Positions 38,401 to 51,400 of a stretch of 64,000 nt of DNA are shown in pieces. A model generated the notes under the pieces. The model saw only the letters and a list, made by a program, of their open reading frames with translations. It was not told the origin of the DNA and ran no database searches. A program made the position numbers and the translations under genes. The stretch comes from Apostichopus californicus (taxonomy: Eukaryota > Echinodermata > Holothuroidea > Aspidochirotida > Stichopodidae): positions 1 through 64,000 of the forward strand of contig JAIPMN010002591.1 of the NCBI GenBank assembly GCA_020650975.1. Direction: 5' to 3'. The first letter of the stretch is position 1; each line of letters begins with the position of its first letter.

Positions 38401-40199
38401 CAAACATGTTTCTCATGTAAATAATTTTACAACGATATTTCAGAAATCTCTACTGAACGTACACTACAAATAGTCAAATATTGCACACTGACTGGTGACA
38501 CAAAAAAATCACCAAATTTTTGGTTTTCAAAAAAATTTACAAGTCTGTACAAAATAACATTTAAAAGCATTTTTCTTTTAATAATAAGTTACATTTTACA
38601 TGTAGTTGAATTTAGATGGAAGAACAAAAAAACTTAGCTATAAATTTGAGGTTTACTCTTAAATTCTTCTCATTCCTCTCTTCTCCTTCCTGGCACTCTC
38701 GTTTAATTTAAATTTCAATCTTTGACATTAGCACTGTCACTATCATCTCTTAGATACGCTGAATTAGTTTATTTCACTCTAGCTCCCTCAAAATATAATC
38801 CTTTTTTCCCATCTCCTTTCCTCTCATTTCACTTTTCCACTAAAATTTCACACCAGTGATTAAGTGCAATGTTTCTTAAAAAGCAATTGTTCAACGCAAA
38901 AAGAAAAATATCAACGAGTAATAAGCTGTAATAGTTATTCACAATTTCAATATTTGCATATAAATGCATATTTGGTTCCATATGGCAACTAGGAATGCAT
39001 CAACATGCTAGGAGGATAACATTTTGCTAATACAACCTATGACATTACTCCTCACCCCCCCCCCCCCCCCCCAACCCCTGATTGTCTCTGAGAGAAGATG
39101 TCTTTCTTTTTTAAATCTAACGGATTCGGTTGAATGAATAGCAATATTTTACACTGACATACAAGAGAGAAGCAAAGAATCATGCTAGGAGAAGGTTGAT
39201 GGAGGGGGAAGGAGTCGAGGGAGATGCATTAAGCAGCTGCTTGACCAACGGGTGAGAAAACTACATACGATTACCGCAAAACTGTTGAGGTTTTGTTTTG
39301 AAATTGTCACCTGTTTCAGAGTAAACAGAAGATTTACAGCTCTCCCTAAACTTGTTTCTGAGGGAAGGATGCAATTTTTGTTTGTTTGAAAAGAATCATC
39401 TTTAAGTTATCAACACATGTCTTAATTAATCACCAAAGGTTACAGCTAATTAAAATATAAAACCATGTCCTAATTTGTTTTCACCAAATGGATGATAGTT
39501 AGGGAATGAATTAAAGGATGACTGTAGGCCTAAAATTGATTTTGATATCTTGTAGTTTATTTTTCATAAAGCACTAACATCATTCCACGTTGTATAGCAG
39601 TATTAAACCCCTTTAAGTGTCTTTTTTTGTGGGTGAAATGCCCCTTTAAACATCACAGGCTCATCAATGAAAGTGGCTGGACTACTTAGACTATCACATA
39701 GACCATTATATGAAGTCAATTCCTATAGGAAGCAAATCAAAGAGCATATCAGCCAGTTCCAAAAGTTTGAATGTCTTATTTCTTCTTAAATAAAATTTAA
39801 CTAGTCAAGCTAATGAATTTCAATTGTTATGGACTATTGGTATCAATATTAACAATGAGTTTCAACAAAATCAAGACAATCAAAAAGCTGCTTTAAATAT
39901 CAGTTGTGACCATAATTTTGTGTTCAAGTAATAATTTACATGGCAGGAGGATCTAATGTGGTTGTACAAGCAACCAGCTGCATTATTAACAACTGTAGAT
40001 GGTCACTGCTCATCCACCAGTTGTACATTTAAAGAATAATTCAGAGATAAATTTATCTATAGCTGTAAAGGACGATCTCTAACCTCAGCAACCCAATGTT
40101 CCCCGCCCCCTGCAGACTACCTCCCCTCAATCTGTGACACCAACATGTGTACAAACCTTCACAAAGTTGCAGGACAAGAGTATTGTGTATTATTCTTTG

Positions 40200-40286
40200 A
40201 GTTGTTGGTGCCTCTCCCTAAGTTAATGGTGCCCATCCCTAAGCTGATGGTGCCCCACTAACTCTGAGTTTCCGGCTACGGGCCTG
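40200..40286 (-). mobile_element. Right end of a hAT-like MITE fragment
   Basis: Ends tccggctacgggcctg at 40286, whose reverse complement CAGGCCCGTAGCCGGAAAC aligns well with the left end at 35412. Just inside it, a short unit of the form aag-tgatggtgcccc is repeated three times. The 8 bases outside the two ends differ, so 35412 and 40286 do not look like two ends of one insertion. Confidence 0.4.
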
Positions 40287-41931
40287 GGATGAACTGGGAG
40301 AATAAAAGTTTCACCAGGATGTTTAGATTATATTCTTCTTTTGCATCATGTCAAAAAATAAACAAAGCTTCGAATGATCTTTGTGACACAATAAAGAAAA
40401 TTATCACTAATAATGGGTTTGGTAATCCCTTTAGAATGCAACGCACGTCATACAGCAAATTAATTCTAGCAGTTTCTCTTTGATACAACACACAATTATT
40501 GTGGGGATCTGTGGTTGTTTTCACCAAAATATACAAAATATGTAACTGTTAGCTACAGTAAAATATAATTTCTGGAATGGTTTACAAAATGAAAATATGG
40601 TCCAAAGTCAACAAAAAAAATCATAATAATAAGAAAAAAGAAAGATACTGTGTGACCTGTGGTAAAGCTAAAAACATTTTTTGTACATTTAAAGAGAGAT
40701 CTCTTTAGGACAAGCTCAAAAGTCACCCTTCTGCCCAGGATAGATTTAAATAAAGTTAGCACACATGCAGATAGCTATGTTCAAGGAACTTCACTGCCAA
40801 CCACTGGCATACACTGTGGTACTTTCCCCATCTGCAGGTCTGAAAGTGTTGTTTATGAGCACAGCCTACTCAAAACAACAGTTTAATGTTATTGTCACCG
40901 ACTAATGCAAAAACAGAAACAGAAACATAAAAAAAGCCCATCTCTATTGCTTCAAAATTTCAGTATAGTTCAAAAGAAATCAACTTTTCAGTGTTCTAAA
41001 TTTTTTTCCAAATCTTATTGTTTTAGAGACTGATTTCAGTGGAGGGTAATTAACAGCATTATCGTCTAGGTGATGGGCACTTCAAACTAGCTCTTCAAGA
41101 TTGTTTTCACAATTTGACCAAACTGACCGATCATTATTATTTGCAATAACAGATTTCAGTTGATTGAACAAAGGTGCTCTCATAGAATTTTCCACCAGTT
41201 AGAGCTTAATGAGCCAATAATTAAAGAAAAAAAATCACCTAGACAAATTTCATGTTAGCAATGATTCACACGTATAGAGCAGCAAATTTAAAAAAAATTA
41301 ATTAATGAAATAAAAAAAATTACTATTTGAGATGATCTTCATTGCCATGGATTCACAGAATCGAATACCACCAAGAAAACTTGATCAAAAATCAGCACCA
41401 AAGAGACTAAAAAGCTGCTTTTTTAGGGTCTGTTTAAATGTCAGGTGCCATTGAAGGATGAGTTAAATAGTCCTTATTATTCACATGAAAGAGTGCAAAG
41501 AAAAAAGGCGGGAAAAGAGAAAACTATATATATCGACAAGTCAACGAATGTTTTCTCATTCTCACATTTAGACTGTGGAATATTCTAGACTTATGCTTCG
41601 ATAATTTCATTAACACACTTTGGGATCAATATCCATGTTCCCTACCGTAATGTCCCTAGTGATCACTGAATAATCAATGCCTTAAGATTGAGGCAAGTTT
41701 AATTTGCACTTAGTTTTCACTCGGTTGTCTTAAAAAGAAACATAAATTTTTGTGGGGGCAACATCAATGAAAGATGAGCAGTGGAAAACTCCAAAATACG
41801 TTAAGTACGGGCAAATTGAGATAATTGCATGGAGAGGAAGGAAACCATCTACTGTTTCTCTCTTCGTTCAAATCAGAAATTCATAACAAAGGCAACAATG
41901 AGACGAGTCTATACGACAGTGACAGCAAGTT

Positions 41932-41992
41932 CTAGAGTCTAGAGTTAAAAACTAGAGTCTAGAGTTGAAACAACTAGAGTTCTAGAGTTGAA
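41932..41992. repeat. CTAGAGT-based short tandem repeat
   Basis: The heptamer-like word tctagagt recurs about five times, separated by tgaaaac or taaaaac, in a 60-base block. Nothing suggests a function. Confidence 0.8.
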
Positions 41993-44117
41993 AACACAGG
42001 ATGATGCAAAACATCAAAGCTTGGGTTACAACCTAGATCACCAGATTATAGCATTCCATCCTTCTATTGGCAAGGATTGCCAAACCCTTCCTAGAAATGT
42101 TTTTTATTGAATATTGTTCATTTTTAATAGAAAAAAAAAAGATCTTTATGCAGAAACAAAAAACGGTAAAATTCTAAGGAATAGACTTAAAAAGTCAAGT
42201 TAATCATTTTGGGGGTTGGGATAGGATTTTAAGCAGTGCCAGTCAGAGAACCAAGCCTTACAAAGGTGACATATTTCACCTTTGGGACATGACCAATTAA
42301 CCTTCAATAGTGCCATAATCCTTTTTAGCATTTCCCGCAAATATTTTTTTTCTAGCTTACGTTGAGAACCAAATGACATGAATGTAACCTGCGTTAAAAA
42401 TGACTGCAAGTTGAAAAATGTTAAAAGCATCCTACTTTGAACAAGAAAAGTTACACCATTTTACTGCTTTGTCTAAACAAGGTGGGATTGTCTTATGTAT
42501 CAAGGATATAAAGTTCTACACACACACACACATACATAAGCACTGCACACACAGACACACACATACGCACCCTATTATTGTCAAGTATTTCCCAGCAGAG
42601 AGAAATAAATATTTCTCCCCTGAAAAACGAAAAAAAAAATGTACTAGCATAAACCTCTCTACTTATAAATGGACGTATTGGTTGGTCAATAAATTAAAAA
42701 TTAAAAATAAAAAAAAGTGGAGAAAACTGTGTTGAATATTCACATTTAGGAGACACAATAAGAGCGCTATTTACAGTTACAAATATACATAGAAATTTAT
42801 CAATAAATATATCTACATGGAGCACTGGAAAAGAGAAACTATTTTCATAAAACCATATCTGTAAACATGCATGTTAAATATTGGGTTAAAACTTGTGACT
42901 TGAAAACCTCCCTACTTGAAAAATATTTTCGAGCCTATGGAATACTTGGAAATATGTTTACAGATCCTCCAAAAATATCTTCGGTTAAAGTCTTTGTAGG
43001 AATCTTTCTGATACCAATAGCAGCTTGGCTTCTCATACAAAGGATGACAAGATCCATAACCACCCCATCCCCACCCCCTAGCCCCTTTCAACAACACTGG
43101 CAATGGCCACTATTTCTACAACTTGGTCCTTACTCATTTATGTTAATTGTTAGGATTAGTTTCTTTCCCACTAAACTGTACATTTTTGTGCTGCCACACC
43201 CTCCTTTTACTTTTGTTATCAAACATTCAAGCTTTTTTGCTTCTTCTTCCTCTTCTTCTTATCAACTGCAAAAGAAGCATATATTGTTTATGTTCTCCCT
43301 TAAGGACATTTTTCTTCAAATTTCTGACAATCAGGATATAAAAAATACTCCCTAAAATTGGCTAATAATTAGCAAATATGAATCAAATCTTGTCTACAAA
43401 ACAATAGCAATGAAAGAGTTTATGTGCATTGATATTCCAACAGAGTTGCCTTCAAGAAAAATTACATTTCATTGAAAGGACAGAATTTTTGGTCCAAAAT
43501 GGTCGCATTATTTCTTCAAACAGCCTACATCATCTTTCCAGGGACAGATGGGGATTTATCACGACTGAACAAGCAGGGAGATTTCCAAGTCAAAATTGTT
43601 TCATGTCAAGTTTGCCCACACTTAGATCTACTTCCTACACTAAACACAGCACCATTTTCAGAGATCACTTACCAGACACTGAAACGCATATGAATGATCT
43701 TGCAGATAAGAAAAGATAATAAATAACAAGAGTAGCATCCTTATTTTAAGAACCATTCTTAATATTCACAATTAAATGATAAATTGGAAAATAAAAAAGA
43801 AAAGAAGGTATTTAAAATTGTTCAATTTCCTTTGTCTGACTTTCTAATTAGAAGAAGAATCAAAAACACAAAAAGAGTATTTGTTTTATATTCTCGTTCT
43901 TAATTGAAAGATCCCTGATTGCATAATTTAAAAAATTTCAGTCAACTTAAAATATAAAGGAAGGGGAAAAATCACCCCCCTTCCCAGGAGGAGTGGCTGG
44001 TGAACAAGAGTATTTTACCAGGAACCGACTGAGGAATATCAGGACTTTCAAGCCTCCTGTCGAGATAAACAAACAGAAACTCTCTGAGTGAAATCCTCTG
44101 TTTCATGTTAAATCTCA

Positions 44118-44575
44118 AACAAGTAATAACTTGTAGTAACTAGCAGTGAGAGTCAATGGCACCTAGTAATAACTTGTAGTAATTAGTATAAACATACAAT
44201 GACAGTGACTGGCACCAAGTAACAACTTGTACTAACTTACAGTGAGAGTCAATGGCACCAAGTAATAACTTGTAGTAATTAGTATAAACTTACAATGAGA
44301 GTCACTGGAACTGAGGTAACAACTTGTAGTAACTTGCAGTGAGAGTCCCTCGCACCAAGTAACAACTTGTAGTAACTTACAGTGAGAGTCACTCGCACCA
44401 GGTAACAACTTGTGGTAATAAGTAATTTAAACTTACAATGAGAGTCACTGCAACCAAGTAACAACTTGTAGTAACTTATAGTGAGAGTCACTCGCACCAA
44501 GTAACAACTTGTGGTAATAAGTAGTATAAACTTTACAATGAGAGTCACTGTCACCAAGTAACAACTTGCGACACA
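44118..44575. repeat. Degenerate tandem array, unit about 45-60 bases
   Basis: Built from alternating forms of aagtaacaacttgtagtaac and acagtgagagtcactggcac, with about eight repeats. Two variant units alternate (one with gtataaacttacaatg), suggesting a higher-order repeat of about 105 bases. It lies about 470 bases beyond the POU6 stop on the minus strand and may be in its 3' UTR. Confidence 0.85.
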
Positions 44576-45039
44576 TTTGCCCAGTGATTGTGCAGTGACT
44601 AACTCAGGCAAGTTACCAAATTAAAAATGACTCGTTTAATACAATTCTTGCATGATACAGACATCAACACAAGCAGGAAAGGAAAGAACGTGAGTGTTCA
44701 GTTTTGATGAGTGATTTGATTGAGTTCACAAGGACAATTACGATTTCAAAATTATTAACTACCCTCTGTCATTACTTAGGGAAAATTTTGTCGCCGTGGT
44801 AACACTGAAGAAATCAGTCAATTCCTTGCCTGCCCCACATACAATATTACTCACACAGATTGAATCATGTGAATAGATTATTCTGGTTGCAATAAATAAA
44901 TAAATAAATGAACCAGGCTGTTGTGAAACAGCCGTTGAAGAAATTCCAACCATGTCGTATCTCTTACGAAATAATTTCAGATCCAAATTTCCTTCCAGTA
45001 CTTTTGACTGAATATGAATATTCAAAGGTAATGATGATG

Positions 45040-45433
45040 TCATACCTCTATTACCTGCTTGTTGTGCTCGACCGAGTTGGCTTGGGCCTCCGCCTCTGCG
45101 GCTTTTAACTTCTTGATGGTATTTTTCAGAGCTTGCCTCTTGTTACAGAACCAGACTCTTATGACCTCTCGGTCATAGTTGAGTTCCTGTGACATGGAGG
45201 TCATTTCAGAGCCTGTGGGGTGGGTATTTTTGTCAAACATTCTGTTCAAGTATTCTAACGCCTGCGGCGTGAATGAGGTCCGCCTTTTACGTTTCTTTGA
45301 TGGTTCGGTTCCGATAAAATCTGAGAGTTGATTAAAACCGTTTTTGTGTCTGGCCTCGGCCTCTGCCATCCACCTCTCTAAGACCGGTTTGATCTTCTGC
45401 GCACTCCTGGGAGTAATATCCAGCTTCTCAAAC
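45040..45433 (-). CDS. POU6F2: POU6 last exon: end of POU-specific domain, linker and homeodomain
   Basis: Starts FEKLDITPRSAQKIKPVLER, the recognition-helix end of the POU-specific domain, then linker, the basic start KKRKRRTSFTPQALEYLN of the homeodomain and its third helix REVIRVWFCNKRQALKN. After the homeodomain the tail KAAEAEAQANSVEHNKQVIE differs from vertebrate POU6F2. A GT donor-like site follows HNKQ, so the final VIEV and stop might be replaced by splicing to an unseen exon. Confidence 0.93.
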
Positions 45434-48400
45434 CTTTTAGAAGGAAGAAAAAAAGGGACAAATGAAACAAAAAATCAATTAAGAGGAGCATTCAAATTTG
45501 GATTAAAACTACAATGGCAAGTATAGAATGGATATACAATGTGTCTGTGGTGGGGTCTACTTGTGACCAATCCATAAATGTCTTATGTACCTTAGTAATG
45601 TTACAGACTACTCAGTGAATTGTTTGGATAATGAAAATAGACATTGGAACTGGCAATAAACAAACAACAACATTTATTTCCCCGTGGGTTAGAATATGTT
45701 GTCTGGTCTTCATGGCATAACTTGGGCCAACAGCTTTCACACCTACACTCTAAATTAATGCAGTCATGTTAACCTTGGCTTTTCATATCCTATCACTCAC
45801 CTGCATATTGCAGACTGGCTGTAGGTGGGACCTTCTCTGGCACTTAAAGCTTGACCGACTTGCGTCTGGGTCAGACCTAACGAGAGTCGTCTGATCTTGA
45901 AAACTTTGGCAAATTCTTTTATTTCTTCCAAGTTGACACCATCTACCTCCACCTCATTGTTGATCGTGTTGACTGCTTAGAGTTTAAAAAATATAACACA
46001 AAAACCAAATTGTTTTTCCAAGTCCATGACGTTGCAAGCTACACATAGGCGTAGGAGCCTAATTTGATTTGGGGGGGCTGTAACGAATTGCCCGAAAAAT
46101 ATAACCAAAATTTTTCGCGCGCTCAACATGTTTATGTGCATATCATATAGGCAGTCATCGGTAATTACATCACATACCAATAACCGATGAATGCCTATAT
46201 GATATGCACATTGACATGTTGAACGCGCGCGCAGCGCGCGAAAAATTTTGGTTATATTTTCCGTGTTATTACCCTTTCATATTGGTTACAATTATTGGGG
46301 AAGTCGTTACAATAATAACGATAATAATAATATCAGTTTAACCATTGAAAACACATTGCAAATTATTCTTCTTTCAGTAGGTTGCCCGAAAAATTCTCAC
46401 CATATTGCCCGAATTTTCACAAACAAAATTGAAAAACACACTGCAAATTATTATTCCTTCAGTAGGTGCCCGAAAAATTCTCACCATAATGCCCGAATTT
46501 TCACAAAAAAATTTGGTTGGGGGGGGGGGGGGGGGGGGGGGNNNNNNNNNNATTTCTTCCAAGTTGACACCATCTACCTCCACCTCATTGTTGATCGTGT
46601 TGACTGCTTAGAGTTTAAAAAATATAACACAAAAACCAAATTGTTTTTCCAAGTCCATGAACGTTACAAGCTACATCAGGCCCTGTGGCTTAGATTAGAA
46701 ATTGAAAGAATCGAAACACTTAGATCGAGGCTAATTTGAAAACATAGATTCTGATATAAAAGATCTTCTCTGAGGAAAACTGTTCAGTGAATTACAATGC
46801 CAATAGTGTCTATTTCACTCAAAATTATTTCTAGTATTACCACTTTATAATGTTGCCATTTCAAAGGCAAAGAGTGTACCATAGCATCATTAATAAGAAG
46901 TAATAACTATGGAATATTTCTCTGTTAATCAAAGTAATTTGTGTGCTTTTTCCACTTAATTTTCAATAAACCTAGTATTAACCTTATAACCCAATAAACC
47001 TAGTATAAACCTAGTATAAACCACATTAACCTTACAACACACCTGTACAGAATGCATGAAACAGGCCTGTCGATTGATTGATAGGGACCGATTTGCAAAC
47101 GATTACGATAAACAGTATCCAATCGTAGCAACCAATAAGGAAGATAAAAATTATCGACGGTAAGTATTTACAACCATTCATCCATAAACATGGCCCCCAA
47201 AACCACAGAAAATGTTTTATACCAGTTCCGTGACCTCCAGGGCTGTCGGCTGATGTCGGGCTAGTGATTGATGGCGATGAAGCCTGCGAGTTTGACAACG
47301 TCGTCGTGACGATATGGCTGCCGACCAGAGACTGACCGTTAATGACTTGGTTCGTGACTAACTGAGCGGCACCTTGCTGTTGAAGAATACTGAGGTTTTG
47401 TGGCATTGAGAGTTGTGTTATGACATGACTTTGGCTAGTCGGTGGAGCTAGATTGAAAGAAAAACAAAAAAGAACATGTTGGTATTTATACATTCAATCG
47501 TGTGATATGCAATGTAATGTAGGATACAGTTATGACACAGAACAGATTCAGCTGTGAGACATGGCACAGAGCATAAACAGATATATGGCACAGAGCAGAA
47601 ACAGATATGGTTAAGAGAAACCACAGAAATGGATATGTGAATGACACTGAACAGAAACAGATATGTGAATAACACTGAGCACAAACAGACATGTAAATGA
47701 CACAGAGCACAAACAAACAAGATTCATACTGAACAGAAATGGATCTCTGAATGACACTAAACATAATCAGATATGTAAATGATAAAGAGCTCTGAAAACA
47801 GATATGTGAATGAGACAAAACAGAAAGAGTTGCCTGAATGACACTAAACATAATCAGATATGTAAATGATAAAGAGCTCTGAAAACAGATATGTGAATGA
47901 GACAGATCAGAAAGAGATGCCTGAATGACACAACAAAAACAGATATCTGTAAGAGGCAGAACAGAAAGAGATGCCTGAACGATGTAAAACCAGATAAAGC
48001 TAAGTGTCTGAAACAGAGCAGAAACAGCTATGTATTCAAGTGTCATAGACCAGAAAGAGATGCCTGAATGACACAACAGAAACAGATATGTGAATGACAC
48101 AGAACAGAAATGTACATCTGAATGACAAATAACAATGACATAAATAACGTAAATTCAAAAAGAAAACAATTGAGTCACCTTTTGTGAGAACTGTTTGAGT
48201 AGCCAGGCCAGCTAAGCTGAGTGCCTGCGTCCCGTTAGCAAAGACCTGCGCTACGGGAGAGGGACTGGAAGTAGTGGAGGTCACAACTGAAGTTTTATGA
48301 TTGAGAAGACCTTGAGTGAGTAGCTGTGATGATGTGGTGGATGTTGATGTCTGCTGTGATACAAGGCTCCTATAATGTTGTAAACAAACCAGAGAAATTG

Positions 48401-51400
48401 CAAATAAAAACAACATTAGCAAGACAATCATTTTATCTAAGAAGAAACTGTTAAAATATATTTTAAATTTGTAAACAAATCATTGAATACAATCATCCCT
48501 GTCTAAAGTTTTGGTGAAAAAAGTGAAAGCTGAAAATTATCTGCAGAAATGGCAAGCATGAAAATAATGCCACTGACTATATCAGCTTAACCTTTGGTGA
48601 TTTTTTACAGAACCATGATTCATTGTTGTATGAGAATAAAAACAATATCAAGAAGATGACAGAGGTTTGAATCTCTTGATTATTATGTTCGAATTTTCGA
48701 GAAGAAAATAATCAGGTATTCGAATGATCTTACCCAGGTGTGATCTGACCTTGAATACCAAGCTGAGCCGCAGCCAAGGTGCTAACAGTTGGTAACGTAT
48801 TACCAGGGGTAGTTGTGAGATGAGGTAGTCCCCCTAAACTGGATAACGAAGCATCTGTGGTAGTGGCTGTCATAAAAGAACCCCAAAAAATAAAACAATT
48901 TCATATTGAAATCCGATTTACAGTTATAGCTCACTTTAGATCTTCAGTAATTTCGGAGACAGTTTCCGACGGGAAAACAGTGGACTTCTCGTAGATTAAT
49001 AACCAACCTTACTTTGGCCAGCCAGTGAATGGACCCACGACCTCCCAAGTGCTTTGGTTTCATTGCTTTATCCACTTGACCATAGCACTGGTCACAGAAA
49101 ACAATGTAAAATTTCAATTGTCCCTATCAAATGTATCAATCTTTTTTGAGATCAGCAAAGGCAAAAGGAAAGAAGAAAAAATACACAATGTAGTTTCTCT
49201 TAGTTTTAATCGTATTGGAGAGAACGATTTATTTTTGGTTGGAAACATTTTCAAAAAGAGTTAGATTTTTGACATTGATATGGATTATGAATAAAAATTG
49301 ATGTGAATGGCCGTGCAATTGGGAGGGAAGGAGGGGGGGGGGGGTAACGGAGTATAGCTGTGTGCCTGGTATGGGTGGGTTTAGGGTTTCAACTAAAAAG
49401 CCAGAAACATCATTTGAGAGTCCTCTGGGAGGTTCATACCTGTCTTGGCAGTTGTGGTCCCCGTACTGGTCGTGGCTAACGATAACACCTGACCTGCCGA
49501 GTTGAGGAGCATGTGTGGAACAGGGAGCTGACCGAGGCCGGCCTGTCCCGTTAACACCGATACAGGTGGCAGCGGTGTGGACGCGGGTGTGGTGGGTGTG
49601 GTAGTGGCATGATGTTTGGTGGGTGAACTTACAGTGGAGGTCAGTTGGTTTGTGGAGGCATGAGTAGGGCTTGTCGATACACTGCTACCAGGTACTGAGA
49701 CCTATCGCCAGAAAACAAAATAAATAAAATAAAATAAACAATGAAGAAAATAAGTAGAAAGCCTTGAACATCTGTGTCATCTTACCTTTCAAATCAAAAC
49801 TTATTCCATGTCCTAATCTCAAATCCTGAATAATGCAGAAAAAGTTTGCATGCTGTTAATATGACAAAGTGTCTTAACGATATTCCTTTTCCTTTATTAT
49901 TGAACCAAACACAAACAGCTGTTTTTGATGTCACATGAACGATAAAACTTCAGTAGGTGTTTGTTTAAATGCTATTCAATCAACTGATTTTACAATAGCA
50001 GTTTATAGTACATTGACTTTTTTTGTGTGTTTTCTTGCGGGCGGTGAGACGAAACATACAACCGGTATTTAGATTGCGGTTAGAACCGAAACACTGGTGT
50101 ATACTGTGTTATGTTTCAAGGCATATTCATTGTTTCAATCATAACACAATTTTCAGATGACTGGCACCTTGAAGAAGGTTCTTCAACTTGCAAAGATCGT
50201 CGTAATGATATTTCGAACACATTTTGGGATTCGTCGTCGACGATTTTCGGTCGTAATGTGTCGATGACGTCCTACCTGAGGTGACACTGGTGTTAGACTG
50301 GAGATGTTCGCAGCGAATAGACCTCCGCTTGTTGGAATGAGAAATTGCACGCCCCCTTGACCCTGGGCTAACGTCACTGGTATCGTCAGAAGTTGCTGCT
50401 GTCCTGCAGCGTTTGTGATGGGTAGGGTGATCATCTGTGATTGCCCGGTATGGCTGCCCGCAGCCTGCTGAAGGGTCAGGAAAGATTGTGGTGAAGCCAG
50501 CTGGAAGAAAATACAGCAAAAAGTAGAGTTTAATGTTAATTATAAAAGCAAATACAAGACCTCAAGGAAATCTCCTCTTCTGCATTTCTCTCTCTTTCTC
50601 TTTGGTCTCATTCAAACTTGACCGGTTTTGGTCAATTACCATCAACCCTTTGTAACCGTTTTCCCTTAAGACATATACTCTTCTTCTCTATACATAGGTT
50701 TAATACAAGAACTGGTAAAATTTTACTACCGTGACGCAAATAAACTGACACACTCTTTCTTTTGGAAGATATGTCAAAGTCAGTCGTGATATAATAGTTT
50801 TTAGATATAATACAAATATTAGTCAAATAAAGAACGTGTGCTTTGTGATATGAAATGAGTTTGCAAAGAGAGACCTACACGACATACAACAGGAGAAAGG
50901 ACTTCTCTGATCTTGTCGGTCAATAAATGTCATTTGGATATTTTTTACTTAATTCACACTGAAGGTCAATCGATGGTGCTGGAAACAGTTTTTACTGAAG
51001 TGGACATATTTGTGAGAGGCTTTTATACTAATAAAGGCAATGTGGGCCTTCATTACACAAAATACTACCTTGGACAAGCATCAAAGATGTTGGTTAACAA
51101 CTTCCCAGAAGTGATCTACTACTGGCTTTTTCATTTTTATGTTCCATACATAAAGTGGCAACACTGCTCACTACTTGCTGCTTTTTTCTGTTCTGCGGCA
51201 CATTTGATATTTGTTACAACGTAAGTACTGACAGATTATTGGCTCAAATATGAGCCCTGCGATGTATCACACTAAGGCATCCTGGCAACTTTGCAGCACT
51301 GTGAGAAAACTAACACAGCATAAAGTATTCTAGTCGACTCAGCCAAATTATGTCCTAGACAGGCATGAAATCCTAACTTCAACACACATACACCCTGTAC

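Larger units (their letters stand above)
34515..45039. other. Gene-free 10.5-kb region between shugoshin and POU6
   Basis: No exon with plausible splice sites and protein-like composition is seen on either strand. It probably contains the 3' UTR of shugoshin on the left and that of the minus-strand POU6 gene on the right. It also holds a dispersed-repeat copy near 34877, two hAT-type element ends (35412 and 40286), C-rich runs (34088, 37138, 38281, 39055), a CA-rich stretch near 42519-42565 and a tandem array at 44118-44575. Confidence 0.6.

Noticed and set aside
35412-40286. A single 4.9-kb hAT transposon bounded by the two matching ends
   Set aside because: The flanking 8 bases do not match and no transposase-like frame lies between; two separate MITE fragments are more likely.
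42867-43355. Plus-strand open frame of 162 codons
   Set aside because: Composition follows T-rich simple sequence (runs of Ser, Phe and Pro); no family resemblance and no context.
46248-46739. Open frames crossing the N gap
   Set aside because: They run through a G homopolymer and ambiguous bases in a repeat and a duplicated exon fragment; not real coding sequence.
47486-48100. Minus-strand open frame of 204 codons
   Set aside because: It is produced by the degenerate tandem array in a POU6 intron; the true exons on either side join in phase without it.
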